64,000 nt of DNA from Euzebya tangerina (GTDB lineage: Bacteria > Actinomycetota > Nitriliruptoria > Euzebyales > Euzebyaceae): contig NZ_PPDK01000003.1 of the NCBI RefSeq assembly GCF_003074135.1, positions 310,001-374,000 of the forward strand, written 5' to 3'. Positions 10,229-19,234 of the stretch are shown here, one piece after another. The notes beneath the pieces are model-generated. The model saw only the letters and a list, made by a program, of their open reading frames with translations, had not been told where the DNA came from and ran no database searches. Position numbers and translations under genes: made by a program. The stretch's first letter is position 1; every line of letters starts with the position of its first letter.

Positions 10229-10792
10229 TCACCGGTCCTGGAAGATCGCCTTGCGGTAGTAGCGCAGCTCGTCGATCGACTCCTGGATGTCGGCCAGGGC
10301 TCGGTGGTCCCCACCCTTCTTCGGAGCCGCCTCCTTGGCCTCCGGGAACCAGCGGGCGGCCAGTTCCTTGACCGTCGACACATCCACGTTGCGGTAGTGG
10401 CAGTGCGCCTCGAGCTCTGGCATGTAGGCCTTGAGGAAGGCCCGGTCAGCGTGCACCGAGTTCCCTGCCAGCGGTGCCACGCCTGACTCGGGGATGTGCT
10501 CGCGCAGGAAGTCGAGCACCACCTGCTCCGCCTGTCGGGCCGTGACATCACTCTCCCGAACCGCAGTCGTCAGGCCGGACTTCTCATGCATCTTGACCAC
10601 CACGGGGTGCATCGCGTCCAGCACCTCCTCCGGTGCGTTGATGATCAGCTCCGGCCCCTCGATCTGGGTGTCCAACTGGCCATCCGTGATGATGACGGCG
10701 ATCTCGACGATCACCTCCGTCGCCGGGTCCAGTCCGGTCATCTCGAGGTCGACCCAGATGAGTGGATCATGCAGGTCCTGCAGTGCGCTCAT
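10229..10792 (-). CDS. orn: Oligoribonuclease
   Basis: 187-aa DEDDh exonuclease that degrades 2-5 nt RNAs and pGpG, the breakdown product of c-di-GMP. The motifs are WVDLEMTGLD (Exo I acids), HADRAFLKAYMPELE (Exo II) and HRALADIQES (Exo III His and Asp). I chose the ATG at 10790-10792 because the family begins about ten residues before the first motif. The frame stays open to 10960 with an in-frame ATG at 10840, giving up to 243 aa, but the extra residues do not look like the family. Its presence fits the two c-di-GMP enzymes in the window. Confidence 0.94.
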   Translation of the reverse strand: MSALQDLHDPLIWVDLEMTGLDPATEVIVEIAVIITDGQLDTQIEGPELIINAPEEVLDAMHPVVVKMHEKSGLTTAVRESDVTARQAEQVVLDFLREHIPESGVAPLAGNSVHADRAFLKAYMPELEAHCHYRNVDVSTVKELAARWFPEAKEAAPKKGGDHRALADIQESIDELRYYRKAIFQDR

Positions 10793-10855
10793 CGCCTGAG
10801 CGTAGTCGGACCGCGGCACGACGTGTCCGTGGACAGCCATCCGTCGGATGTGATA

Positions 10856-10892
10856 TGTTCTGCTATATGGCATTATCCCGCATGGTGAGACT
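10856..10892. promoter_or_regulatory. Two copies of a shared 15-bp motif upstream of the methylene-THF reductase gene
   Basis: TGTTCTGCTATATGG (10856-10870, plus) and AGTCTCACCATGCGG (10878-10892, read on minus) face each other 31-67 bp before the start at 10923. Similar 15-mers occur at 28581-28595, 28599-28613 and 33884-33898, all next to betaine genes. This suggests an operator for a common regulator, possibly the IclR protein encoded at 21643-22416. Confidence 0.45.
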
Positions 10893-10922
10893 TTCTGAAT
10901 CTGGGATTGGTGAGGTGGCGAA

Positions 10923-11882
10923 TTGTCCGTGAGGGCGATGGCCCCATCCGCAGAAGACATGGTCGTGGTGGTTCCAACGGGGATCCAGACCGCGCTCGCG
11001 CGGCTGATGGCGGGGGCCAGCGTCGAGGTGACGCCGCGCGATGTGGACGCGGTCGAGGTGTTGCGGCGGCGGCTGCCGTCCGGAGCGTCGGTCTACATCA
11101 CCCACCTCCCTGGACAGCCACTCGAGGCCTCACTGGAGGTCGCCGTCGCGCTTCGCGCGTCAGGTCTCCGACCGGTGCCCCACATCGCGGCCCGCTCCCT
11201 GCGAAGCCGCCAGGAACTCGACCAGGCGCTGCGGTCACTGCGCGGTGACGCAGGCGTCGACGACGTGCTGTTGATCGCCGGCGGCGTGGACCCGGTCGGG
11301 CCGTTCACATCGAGCCTCGACCTGCTGCGCGAGGGGGTCCTGGTTGAGCACGGGATCACCTCGCTGGGCGTTGCAGGCCATCCAGAGGGGGCCCCGGACA
11401 TCGCCGAATCCGAGCTGGCCGACGCCATCGCACTGAAGAACGCCTACGCCGTCGAGACCGGAACCGCCGTACGCCTGGTCACGCAGTTCACCTTCGACCC
11501 CGAGCCGACCATCGCGTGGGAGCGCCGGCTGCGTGCGGCCGGCAGCTCCTTGCCCATCCACGTCGGCCTGCCGGGTGCAGCCGCGGCCCAGACGCTCATC
11601 CGGTTCGGGATCCGCTGCGGGGTCGGCCCGTCCCTGTCGGTGCTGAAGAAGCAGTCGCGGCGCCTGCTGCAACTCGCGTCGATGACGCCGCAGTTCCCCG
11701 ACGCCACCGTCCTCGGTGTGGCCTCGGCCGCAGACGCGGACCCAGCAAGTCTCTTCCAGGCCTTCCACTTCTTCCCGTTCGGCGCCCTCGACCGAACACT
11801 CACCTGGGCGGCCGAGGTCCAGTCCGGACAGGCCGGCCTCGACCGCGAGAACCGCTTGATCACCCCCAGCCGGCGGGGCTGA
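10923..11882 (+). CDS. metF: Methylenetetrahydrofolate reductase (MetF-like)
   Basis: About 319-aa TIM-barrel flavoprotein of the MTHFR family. It contains VTQFTFDPEPTIAWERRLRAAG, matching the TQ-x-FFD region of MetF, and SLPIHVGLPG, the usual following strand. The start is uncertain: TTG at 10923 follows GAGGTGG by about 6 nt, while ATG at 10938 has a Shine-Dalgarno that is too close. It lies 47 bp before formate-THF ligase, and the shared motif with the betaine operon upstream suggests it works in the oxidative direction, turning methyl-THF from demethylation into methylene-THF. That direction is inference from context. Confidence 0.85.
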   Translation: MSVRAMAPSAEDMVVVVPTGIQTALARLMAGASVEVTPRDVDAVEVLRRRLPSGASVYITHLPGQPLEASLEVAVALRASGLRPVPHIAARSLRSRQELDQALRSLRGDAGVDDVLLIAGGVDPVGPFTSSLDLLREGVLVEHGITSLGVAGHPEGAPDIAESELADAIALKNAYAVETGTAVRLVTQFTFDPEPTIAWERRLRAAGSSLPIHVGLPGAAAAQTLIRFGIRCGVGPSLSVLKKQSRRLLQLASMTPQFPDATVLGVASAADADPASLFQAFHFFPFGALDRTLTWAAEVQSGQAGLDRENRLITPSRRG

Positions 11883-11929
11883 CCGACCACGACGTGTGAC
11901 CCCCCGACGGCACGACGAAAGGCATTGCT

Positions 11930-13627
11930 GTGGCCATGATGAGTGACCTGGAGATCGCCCAGGAGGCGACACTGCGGCCGCCCACCGAGATCGCGGAGGT
12001 CATGGGCCTGCCAACCGACCTGTTGGAGCCCTACGGCGACTCCCTGGCCAAGATCAAGCTGCGCGCCATCGATGAGCTGGCCGACGTCCCGAGGGCCAAG
12101 TACGTCGTGGTGAGCGCGATCACGCCGACCCCGCTCGGCGAGGGCAAGACCACGACGACGGTCGGTCTCGGGCAGGCCATGACCCACATCGGGAGACGGG
12201 CCACGATCACGCTGCGCCAACCGTCCATGGGGCCGACCTTCGGCATCAAGGGCGGGGCGGCAGGTGGCGGCTACAGCCAGGTCATCCCGATGGAGCTGCT
12301 CAATCTGCACCTCACCGGGGACTTCCACGCGGTCACTGCCGCGCACAACCTGCTGGCGGCGATGCTTGACAACCACCTCTTCCGAGGCAACGAGTCCGGG
12401 CTCGACCTGGACAACATCACCTGGCGTCGGGTGCTCGACGTCAACGACCGGGCCCTCCGCAACATCGTGGTCGGCCTCGGCGGGAAGATGGACGGGGTCA
12501 CCCGCCAGACCGGCTTCGACATCACGGCGGCCAGCGAGGTCATGGCGGTCCTCTCCCTGGCCTCCGACCTGGGCGATCTGAAGCAGCGGCTGGCCCGTCT
12601 CGTGGTCGGCTACACCCCCGACGGCGAACCGGTGACCGCCGACGATCTCCAGGCCGCCGGCGCGATGGCGGCGATCATGCGCGATGCCGTCAAGCCGAAC
12701 CTGCTGCAGACGCTGGAGGGCACCCCGGTCCTGGTCCACGCCGGTCCGTTCGGCAACATCGCCACCGGCAACTCATCGGTCATCGCCGACCGGATCGGGC
12801 AGCACACCGGCGACTTCCTGATCACCGAGGCTGGCTTCGGTGCCGACATGGGGGCCGAGCGGTTCTTCAACATCAAGTGTCGGCAGTCCGGGATGGTGCC
12901 CGATGCCGCGGTGCTCGTGGCAACCGTCCGCGCCCTGAAGGCCCACAGCGGCAACCATCACATCGTCGCCGGCCGTCCACTCCCCGACGACCTGCTGGCC
13001 GAGAATCCGGATGAGGTCTTCCAGGGAGGGGCGAACCTGCGCAAGCAGATCGACAACGTCCGCCTGCACGGCGTCTCGCCGGTCGTGTGCATCAACGCCT
13101 TCCCGACCGACCACGAGTCGGAGTGGGACGCAATCCGGCAGATCGCTGAGGAGGCGGGCGCCCGCGTGGCTCTCTCCCACCACTTCACCAACGGCGGAAA
13201 GGGAGCCACCGACCTGGCGGAGGCGGTCGCCGAGGCGGCCGAGGAGCCGTCCGACTTCACCCTGCTCTACCCGGACGACGCCCCACTGCGCGACAAGATC
13301 GAGGCCGTGGCGACCAGGGTGTACGGCGCCGAGGGGGTGGACTACTCCGCGAAGGCGGCGAAGGCGCTGGACACCTACGAGGCCAACGGCTTCGGCCACC
13401 TCCCCGTCTGCATCGCCAAGACCCACCTGTCGATCTCGTCGGACCCAACCCTGCTCGGCGCTCCGACGGGCTGGCGCCTGCCGGTGACCGAGGTGCGCGC
13501 CTCGGTCGGGGCCGGGTTCATCTACCCGCTCTGCGGCGACATGCGGACGATGCCCGGTCTTGGCTCCTCGCCGGCGGCGTTCCGCGTGGACGTGGACGAC
13601 GACGGCACCATCTCGGGGCTGTCCTGA
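11930..13627 (+). CDS. fhs: Formate--tetrahydrofolate ligase
   Basis: 565-aa enzyme interconverting 10-formyl-THF + ADP + Pi with formate + THF + ATP. It has the P-loop-like TPTPLGEGKTTTTVGLGQAM, then LRQPSMGPTFGIKGGAAGGGYSQV, and TEAGFGADMGAERF, all standard for the family. The length is typical (about 557 aa). A GTG at 11930 is preferred because AAAGG sits 7 nt upstream; ATG codons at 11936 and 11939 are alternatives. With MetF, FolD (50768) and the demethylases it completes oxidation of methyl groups to formate with ATP gain. Confidence 0.97.
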   Translation: MAMMSDLEIAQEATLRPPTEIAEVMGLPTDLLEPYGDSLAKIKLRAIDELADVPRAKYVVVSAITPTPLGEGKTTTTVGLGQAMTHIGRRATITLRQPSMGPTFGIKGGAAGGGYSQVIPMELLNLHLTGDFHAVTAAHNLLAAMLDNHLFRGNESGLDLDNITWRRVLDVNDRALRNIVVGLGGKMDGVTRQTGFDITAASEVMAVLSLASDLGDLKQRLARLVVGYTPDGEPVTADDLQAAGAMAAIMRDAVKPNLLQTLEGTPVLVHAGPFGNIATGNSSVIADRIGQHTGDFLITEAGFGADMGAERFFNIKCRQSGMVPDAAVLVATVRALKAHSGNHHIVAGRPLPDDLLAENPDEVFQGGANLRKQIDNVRLHGVSPVVCINAFPTDHESEWDAIRQIAEEAGARVALSHHFTNGGKGATDLAEAVAEAAEEPSDFTLLYPDDAPLRDKIEAVATRVYGAEGVDYSAKAAKALDTYEANGFGHLPVCIAKTHLSISSDPTLLGAPTGWRLPVTEVRASVGAGFIYPLCGDMRTMPGLGSSPAAFRVDVDDDGTISGLS

Positions 13628-13859
13628 GCGGCCACGGCGGGCCCGCCTCGACGACAATGACCTGGGCCCCGGCACGGACGCTGAGGTGGCAGGCACAGAC
13701 GGCCGTACACGGGGCGCCGTCCAGACGGACCTTGCCCGCGTAGGACGAGAAGCGCGAGATCCCCCGCGGTCTGCGGGTGGACATCTCCGACCGGATCTGA
13801 CTCGACAGGTCCCAGCCCGGCCGCTTGACGCGCGTCTGGCCGTTTGATCTGGTGGAGCC

Positions 13860-14384
13860 GTGGCCGTCGTCGGGAACCTGCTGGCTGGTATCGGGTTCGT
13901 CTGGCTCCTCGTGGTCGTGCACGAGTACGGCCACGTGTTCGCCGGGCGCAGCCTCGGCGTGCCTGCCGATCACATTCGCGTCGAACTGTCCAGCCCACCG
14001 GCGCACGTCGCTCTCCGGGACGGTGACACCTGGCTATCACCCGACGAACCGGGCTATCAGGCCGCCTTCCAGCGCTTCAACCCGTCCGGTGATGCGGCGT
14101 GGCTGTACGTGGCTGCGGGCCTTGGGGCTGAGACGGTGCTCGCTGTGGCCGCAGCCGCCTCCCTCATTGCTGTGGGATTGGACGGAGCATCGACGACGCT
14201 GCTGATCGCCTCCTTGCTTCTCGGCGCCGGGTACCTGTTGGTGGACGTGCTGGGGACCGCGCGAGCCGGCCGACCGACCGGTGATCACTCAGCCATGTGG
14301 GCGATGCGGCGCCTACCGACCGCCGCGCTTGTCCTCGTGTCCCTCTGCCTGAAGATCATTGGTGTGAGCTGGGCCAGTCAGTAG
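13860..14384 (+). CDS. Small membrane protein with HExxH motif (M50-like)
   Basis: 174-aa hydrophobic protein of unknown function. The first helix contains HEYGH at residues 21-25, the zinc-binding HExxH placed inside a membrane helix as in M50 site-2 proteases. A later helix has LLVDVLG, where M50 enzymes place the third ligand Asp (normally in an LDG context). Three to four more hydrophobic segments follow. It is shorter than typical site-2 proteases and lacks a PDZ domain. The GTG start has GGTGGAG just upstream. The 232 bp before it (13628-13859) contain no credible gene; I see only a GC-rich palindrome (GGCGGGCCCGCC, 13636-13647). Confidence 0.6.
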   Translation: MAVVGNLLAGIGFVWLLVVVHEYGHVFAGRSLGVPADHIRVELSSPPAHVALRDGDTWLSPDEPGYQAAFQRFNPSGDAAWLYVAAGLGAETVLAVAAAASLIAVGLDGASTTLLIASLLLGAGYLLVDVLGTARAGRPTGDHSAMWAMRRLPTAALVLVSLCLKIIGVSWASQ

Positions 14385-14458
14385 CTGACGACCTCGAAGG
14401 GGCCGGTGCCGGTCTGACGACCCGGTCGCGCTGATCGTCGGGCGTCGGGCCAAGGCCG

Positions 14459-14875
14459 TCAGCGCTGGACGGTGAACGCGAGGCCCCGATCGCGTCCGAA
14501 GCGGTAGATGGCGAAGTCGTCGTCGAAGGTGACGACGGTGTGGAGGCCGAGACGCTCCATCACCGCGAAGGAGGTTCGGTCAGCCAAAGACCACCCTTGA
14601 TCCGAGAACGCCATGCCCGTCGCCCAGGCATGTTCGCGGTCTGCCGGTGTCACACCTTCGACGTGCGCCGCGCCACGTCGAATGGTGCCGAAGAACTGCT
14701 CCGCTACGTGCCAACCCAAGCGGTGGGCGGCCAGGCGCCAGGTCTCCACCAGCACGTGGTCGGTCAGGACGAACCGGCCTCCTTCGGCCAGACGCGCGGT
14801 GGCGGCCCTGTGGTTTCGGTCCGCCGAGTCCATCGCGCTGTACCACGCTGACGTGTCGACGAACCGCCGCGTCAC
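14459..14875 (-). CDS. VapC-type PIN-domain toxin
   Basis: 138-aa PIN-domain ribonuclease. Acidic residues are in the expected places: D7 in RFVDTSAWY, Glu in HVLVETWRLA, Asp in SLADRTSFAVME, and a DDDF near the C-terminus. The start overlaps the stop of the antitoxin gene by 4 bp (14872-14875), the usual antitoxin-first arrangement. The toxin probably cleaves a tRNA or rRNA; the target cannot be seen from the sequence. Confidence 0.88.
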   Translation of the reverse strand: MTRRFVDTSAWYSAMDSADRNHRAATARLAEGGRFVLTDHVLVETWRLAAHRLGWHVAEQFFGTIRRGAAHVEGVTPADREHAWATGMAFSDQGWSLADRTSFAVMERLGLHTVVTFDDDFAIYRFGRDRGLAFTVQR

Positions 14876-15132
14876 TGGCGCGGCGACGTCTTCGCCGACC
14901 CGATGGCGTCCGCGAGGTAGTCGTCCTTGTGCACCGCAACGTCGGATCCACCAGAGTCACCAATACCGAACAGCTCAGACACGTCCGGGCGATCCTCCTC
15001 GGCATCGTCCGCCAGGTCGGACCGGACCAAGCGCCGCAGGTACTCAGCCAACGAAATCCCGTGCGCGGCAGCCCGTTCTGCAGCACGCAGGTGATCGTCC
15101 TCCGAGATCGTGACCTGCATTCGAATACTCAT
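14872..15132 (-). CDS. VapB-type antitoxin
   Basis: 86-aa partner of the PIN toxin. The N-terminal part (MSIRMQVTISEDDHLRAAERAAAHG, then SLAEYLRRLVRSDLA) looks like a ribbon-helix-helix DNA-binding domain. The C-terminal part would wrap the toxin. I start at the ATG 15130-15132 because the RHH strand begins directly after it; an in-frame start 24 bp upstream would run through the operator palindrome. The palindrome on its start codon suggests autoregulation. Confidence 0.82.
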   Translation of the reverse strand: MSIRMQVTISEDDHLRAAERAAAHGISLAEYLRRLVRSDLADDAEEDRPDVSELFGIGDSGGSDVAVHKDDYLADAIGSAKTSPRQ

Positions 15133-15146
15133 GGTGTTGACACCAT
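15131..15146. promoter_or_regulatory. Palindrome on the antitoxin start, candidate VapB operator
   Basis: ATGGTGT-TG-ACACCAT is a perfect 7-bp inverted repeat that includes two bases of the antitoxin start codon (read on minus). RHH antitoxins usually repress by binding such repeats. On the minus strand TATGGT at the repeat edge could serve as a -10, which would make the mRNA nearly leaderless. Confidence 0.55.
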
Positions 15147-15173
15147 ACCACCACATACTTTTGGCGGACGGGA

Positions 15174-15842
15174 CTAGATCAGGTCTCGGACCGCCTGGGC
15201 GAAGTTGTCGACGTGGTGGCGAGCGACCTCCCGCGCCCGATCCGCCTCGCCGGCACAGATGTGGGCGATCAGCGCACGGTGTTCGTCGACGTGCGACCCG
15301 AGGTCCGTCAGCCGATCGGTGAACTGGTACCAGAGCCGAGTCGAGTGGGCGTGGTACCGACTCGCGGTCTCGATCAGGAAGTGGTTGTGCGTCGCCTCGT
15401 AGATGTGGCGGTGGATGGCGGTGTCCTTGCGCATCTGCTCGGCCGGGTCACCCCCGGGCCGGACGTCCCCCTCCTGTGGCGACAGTGCCCGCAGCGCCTC
15501 GCGGTCCGACTCGGTCGCCGAGTAGGCCGCCAGCCCGGCCGCCAGCGCCTCGATCTCCCGCCGCAGGTCGGTCAACAGCGGTAGGTCCGCCAGGTTTATC
15601 TCAGCCGCGAACGTCCCGCGGCGCGGATACTTCTGGACCAGCCGCTCCTCGGTCAGACGGTTCACCGCCTCGCGCAGCGGGGTCCGGCCGACCCCCAGTC
15701 GCTCCATCAGGACCGCCTCGGAGATGGGCTCACCAGGGCGTATCTCAAGGGTCACGAGCATGTCGCGCAGCGCCTCGTACGCCGCATGCGCCTGCGACGG
15801 TGGCGGCTCCGCAGTGGACAGCAGATCAGGTGTTGCCGACAT
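15174..15842 (-). CDS. GntR-family regulator (FadR/FCD subfamily)
   Basis: 222-aa regulator. The winged-helix domain (about 17-80) has the GntR signature around ISEAVLMERLGVGRTPLREAVNRL. The C-terminal helical FCD domain has RREIEAL, an IHRHIYEATHNHFL segment and a late EHRALIAHICAGEADRAREVARHH, with His/Asp residues of the metal/ligand site. It is divergent from the dimethylglycine/sarcosine dehydrogenase-ETF operon, with a 77-bp shared control region. It probably senses a betaine breakdown product and controls that operon, which is inferred from position. Confidence 0.9.
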   Translation of the reverse strand: MSATPDLLSTAEPPPSQAHAAYEALRDMLVTLEIRPGEPISEAVLMERLGVGRTPLREAVNRLTEERLVQKYPRRGTFAAEINLADLPLLTDLRREIEALAAGLAAYSATESDREALRALSPQEGDVRPGGDPAEQMRKDTAIHRHIYEATHNHFLIETASRYHAHSTRLWYQFTDRLTDLGSHVDEHRALIAHICAGEADRAREVARHHVDNFAQAVRDLI

Positions 15843-15862
15843 GAGGGTCCGCAGTCTAGCAT

Positions 15863-15900
15863 GACTGGTATATCAGTTGTCGATCAGTCATCGACCAGTC
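15863..15900. promoter_or_regulatory. Inverted repeats, candidate GntR operator region
   Basis: ACTGGTATATCAGT (15864-15877) is a 14-bp near-palindrome, and GACTGG at 15863-15868 also pairs with CCAGTC at 15895-15900. It lies between the GntR gene and the dehydrogenase gene. Short palindromes of this size are typical FadR-subfamily sites. Confidence 0.45.
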
Positions 15901-15919
15901 GAACATCAGGAGGACCGCC

Positions 15920-18451
15920 GTGTCCCAGCAAGAGCTCCCCACCCAAGCCCAGTGCGTCGTCATCGGAGCCGGCATCGTCGGCAACTGCTTGGTCGGCCAT
16001 CTCTCCGACATGGGCTGGACCGACATCGTCCAGCTCGACAAGGGACCGCTGCCCAACCCCGGTGGCTCGACCGGACACGCCTCCAACTTCATCTTCCCGG
16101 TGGACCACAACAAGGAGATGGCCTTCCTGACGCTCGAGAGCCAGCGGCAGTACGAGGAGATGGGCGTCAACACCACCTGCGGGGGTATCGAGGTGGCTCG
16201 GTCCGAGGAGCGCATGGAGGAGCTCCGACGGCGGATGACGTCGGCCAAGACCTACGGGATCGACGCGGAACTGCTGACGCCGCAGCAGGTCCAAGAGCTG
16301 GTCCCATTCGTGGAGGACGACGTGATCCTGGGCGGCTTCCACACGCCGTCGGTGTCGGTCGTCGACTCACTCCGGGCCGGCACCCTGATGCGTGAGAAGG
16401 CCCAGGATGCCGGCCACCTGCAAGTCTTTGCCAACACCGAGGTGCTGGACCTGGAGACCACACCCACGGACTTCGGCCGTCCGCGGATCACCGCGGTGGT
16501 GACCGACCGCGGCCGGATCGAGGCCGAGACCGTCGTGGTCGCCTGCGGCGTCTGGTCGCCGCGGATCGCCGAGATGGCGGGCGCAACCATCCCCCTCACC
16601 CCGGCCGTCCACCAGATGGCCGACGTCGGGCCGATCGACATCCTGCAACAGACCGGCAACGAGATCGGCTACCCGATCATCCGGGACATGGACACCTTCA
16701 TGTACGAGCGGCAGTCCGCCGGCTCCATGGAGGTCGGCTCCTACGCCCACCGCCCGATCTTCCACCGGCCGGACGAGATCCCCTCCAACGAGGAGGCGGC
16801 TCTCTCCCCCACCGAGATGCCCTTCACCGACGAGGACTTCGACGCCCAACTGGAGGATGCCCTGGAGATCATGGGCGGGATCCTCGAGGAGGCCGAGATC
16901 CGCTACGCCATCAACGGACTCCTGTCCCTGACCCCGGATGCCATGCCGGTCCTCGGCCCCACCACCGAGGTCGACGGCCTCTGGTCGGCAGCCGCGGTCT
17001 GGATCAAGGAGGGCCCGGGCATCGCCCAGCTGATCGCGGAGTGGATGACCCACGGCTACCCCCACATGTGCGACCCGCACGGCTCGGACATCGCGCGGCT
17101 GTACCCGCAGGAGCGGTCCGTCCACCACATCGAGGCGCGGTGCGCCGAGCACTTCAACAAGACCTACGGCATCGTCCACCCGCGGGAGCAGTGGGCCTCC
17201 GAGCGAGGCATCAAGCGGTCGCCCTTCCACGCCCGCACCGAGGCCCTGGGGGCGGAGTACTACGGGGCCCGCGTGTGGGAGCGGCCCCAGTGGTACACCT
17301 CGAACAGCGATCTGGTCGAGCGCTACGACGTGGCGGACCGCGACCATGAGTGGGACCGCCGCTGGTGGTCGCCGATCATCACCGCCGAACACCTGCACAT
17401 GCGGGACCACGTCGCGATGGTCGACCTCTCGGCCTTCCAGATCCTCGACTTCACCGGCCCCGGGGTCGTCTCCTACATCGAGAAGATGACGGTCAACAAG
17501 TGCGACAAGCCGGTCGGCTCCTCGATCTACACCCCGATCCTCACCCCCGGCGGCGGGTTCCGGTCCGACCTGACGGTCCTCCGCCTGGGCGAGCGCCATT
17601 TCCGGGTCGTGACCGGCGTGTTCGACGGCGGCCGTGACGACTTCTGGTTCCGCTCCCACTTGCCGACCGACGGCTCGGTGCAGATGGTCAACAACTCCGA
17701 CGCGATCTGCACGATCGGGGTCTGGGGGCCGGACGCCGGCGACCTGCTGGCCACGGTCACCGAGACCGACCTGTCCCAGGACGCCTTTCCCTACGCCACC
17801 GTGCAGCAGGCGATGATCCAGGGGATCAACGTCACGCTGTTCCGGATCTCCTACGTCGGCGAGAACGGCTGGGAGGTCTACACCGACGCGCCGCAAGGTC
17901 TGGCGCTGTGGGACATCCTGGCCGAGGCCGGTGCCGACCTCGACGTCCGACCCGTCGGCATCGGCGTGTACGGCACGACCGGCCGGATCGAGAAGGGCTA
18001 TCGCCTCATGGGCGCGGAGCTCGAGAGCGAGTACACCCCGGTCGAGGCCGGCCTGGCCCGACGCCTGGTCAAGCAGGCCGACTTCATCGGCAAGGAGGCC
18101 TACCTGGCGGCCCGGGAGGAGGAGCCGGCGGCAATCCTGTGCACCCTGACGATGACCGATCACACGGCCGCCGACGGCACCAAGCGGTACCCGACGGGCG
18201 GCAACGAGCCAATCCTCACGTTGGACGGCGAACGGATCCTGGACGCGAAGGGCCGGGTCTCACGGGTCACCACCGCCGGCAACGCCCCATCGCTCGGCAG
18301 CTACCTGCTGATGGCCTACCTGCCACCCGAGCACGCAGTCGAGGGACGCGAACTGCAGGTCATGTACATGAACGAGCTGTTCCCGGTCGTCGTCACCGTC
18401 GCCGGCTCCCGCCCGGCCTTCGACCCCGACAACAAGCGGATGAAGGGGTAG
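15920..18451 (+). CDS. FAD-dependent dimethylglycine/sarcosine dehydrogenase fused to GcvT
   Basis: 843-aa two-part enzyme. The N-terminal half is a DAO-type FAD domain (CVVIGAGIVGNCLVGHL) with His in GSTGHASN at the position of the covalently bound FAD in this family. The C-terminal half is a GcvT-like folate domain (YVGENGWEVY, then GRIEKGYRLMGAEL). The family oxidises dimethylglycine or sarcosine, channels formaldehyde to THF as methylene-THF, and sends electrons to ETF, which is encoded next. GTG start with AGGAGG 6 nt upstream. Which N-methyl glycine is preferred cannot be told from sequence, but linkage to a betaine demethylase favours dimethylglycine. Confidence 0.9.
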   Translation: MSQQELPTQAQCVVIGAGIVGNCLVGHLSDMGWTDIVQLDKGPLPNPGGSTGHASNFIFPVDHNKEMAFLTLESQRQYEEMGVNTTCGGIEVARSEERMEELRRRMTSAKTYGIDAELLTPQQVQELVPFVEDDVILGGFHTPSVSVVDSLRAGTLMREKAQDAGHLQVFANTEVLDLETTPTDFGRPRITAVVTDRGRIEAETVVVACGVWSPRIAEMAGATIPLTPAVHQMADVGPIDILQQTGNEIGYPIIRDMDTFMYERQSAGSMEVGSYAHRPIFHRPDEIPSNEEAALSPTEMPFTDEDFDAQLEDALEIMGGILEEAEIRYAINGLLSLTPDAMPVLGPTTEVDGLWSAAAVWIKEGPGIAQLIAEWMTHGYPHMCDPHGSDIARLYPQERSVHHIEARCAEHFNKTYGIVHPREQWASERGIKRSPFHARTEALGAEYYGARVWERPQWYTSNSDLVERYDVADRDHEWDRRWWSPIITAEHLHMRDHVAMVDLSAFQILDFTGPGVVSYIEKMTVNKCDKPVGSSIYTPILTPGGGFRSDLTVLRLGERHFRVVTGVFDGGRDDFWFRSHLPTDGSVQMVNNSDAICTIGVWGPDAGDLLATVTETDLSQDAFPYATVQQAMIQGINVTLFRISYVGENGWEVYTDAPQGLALWDILAEAGADLDVRPVGIGVYGTTGRIEKGYRLMGAELESEYTPVEAGLARRLVKQADFIGKEAYLAAREEEPAAILCTLTMTDHTAADGTKRYPTGGNEPILTLDGERILDAKGRVSRVTTAGNAPSLGSYLLMAYLPPEHAVEGRELQVMYMNELFPVVVTVAGSRPAFDPDNKRMKG

Positions 18452-18457
18452 ACGGCA

Positions 18458-19234
18458 ATGGCTGAGCTCCGGACCCTGGTCTGCTTGAAGCGGGTGCCGA
18501 TCCCGGGCGCCAAGATCGCCGTCACCGACGACGGTCAGGCCGTCCAGACCGCTCACCTGGGCTTCACGATGAGCCCCCACGAGGAGTGTGCGGTCGAGGA
18601 GGCGGTCCGGCTGCGCGAGGCGCACGGCGGTGAGGCCGTTGCGCTCACCATGGGACCCGCCGAGGCCGAGGAGCAGGTGCGCTACGCCATCTCGCTTGGG
18701 ATGAGCCAGGGCGTCCTGGTGCCGACCGATGGCACCGACACCGACCCGCAGGCCACCGCTCGCGCCCTGACCGCGGCAATTCGCATGCTCGAGGACCGCG
18801 ATGGCCCCTTCGACCTGATCCTGTTCGGCAACGAGTCGGCGGACTCAGGTGGCTACCAGGTGGGCGTGCGGGTCGCGCACGCGCTGGACCGGCCCATCGT
18901 GAACGGCATCAAGGGTCTGCAACTCGGCGATGGCGAGGTGACGCTGACCCGACCGGCCGGTGACGCCGACGAGGTCTACCGGCTCCCGCTGCCCGCCGCG
19001 GTCGGCGTCCGGGAGGGGCTGAACCTGCCCCGGTATCCGACCTTCAAGGGTCGCCTGACCTCCAAGAAGGCTGCGGTGGAGTCTGCCGAACAGCAGCCAG
19101 AAGCCGGTGGTCAACGGATGGTCCGGCTGGTCCAGACCGCTGAGCAGGTCACCGAGACCGAGGTCATCGGCACCGGCCCGGAGGCTGCCGACCGGGTCGT
19201 GGAGATCCTGGAGGAGTTGGAGGTACTGCGATGA
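18458..19234 (+). CDS. etfB: Electron transfer flavoprotein beta subunit
   Basis: 258-aa ETF beta. It shows the N-terminal VCLKRVPIPG, the MSPHEECAVEEAVRLRE segment and FGNESADSGGYQVGVRVAHAL, typical of the AMP-binding beta subunit. It starts 6 bp after the dehydrogenase and overlaps etfA by 4 bp, so the pair probably serves as the dedicated electron acceptor of the dehydrogenase. An ETF:quinone oxidoreductase is not in this window. Confidence 0.95.
   Translation: MAELRTLVCLKRVPIPGAKIAVTDDGQAVQTAHLGFTMSPHEECAVEEAVRLREAHGGEAVALTMGPAEAEEQVRYAISLGMSQGVLVPTDGTDTDPQATARALTAAIRMLEDRDGPFDLILFGNESADSGGYQVGVRVAHALDRPIVNGIKGLQLGDGEVTLTRPAGDADEVYRLPLPAAVGVREGLNLPRYPTFKGRLTSKKAAVESAEQQPEAGGQRMVRLVQTAEQVTETEVIGTGPEAADRVVEILEELEVLR

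Noticed and set aside
13628-13859. Small gene between fhs and the M50-like gene
   Set aside because: Short frames exist on both strands but none has a Shine-Dalgarno plus a coding-like composition.
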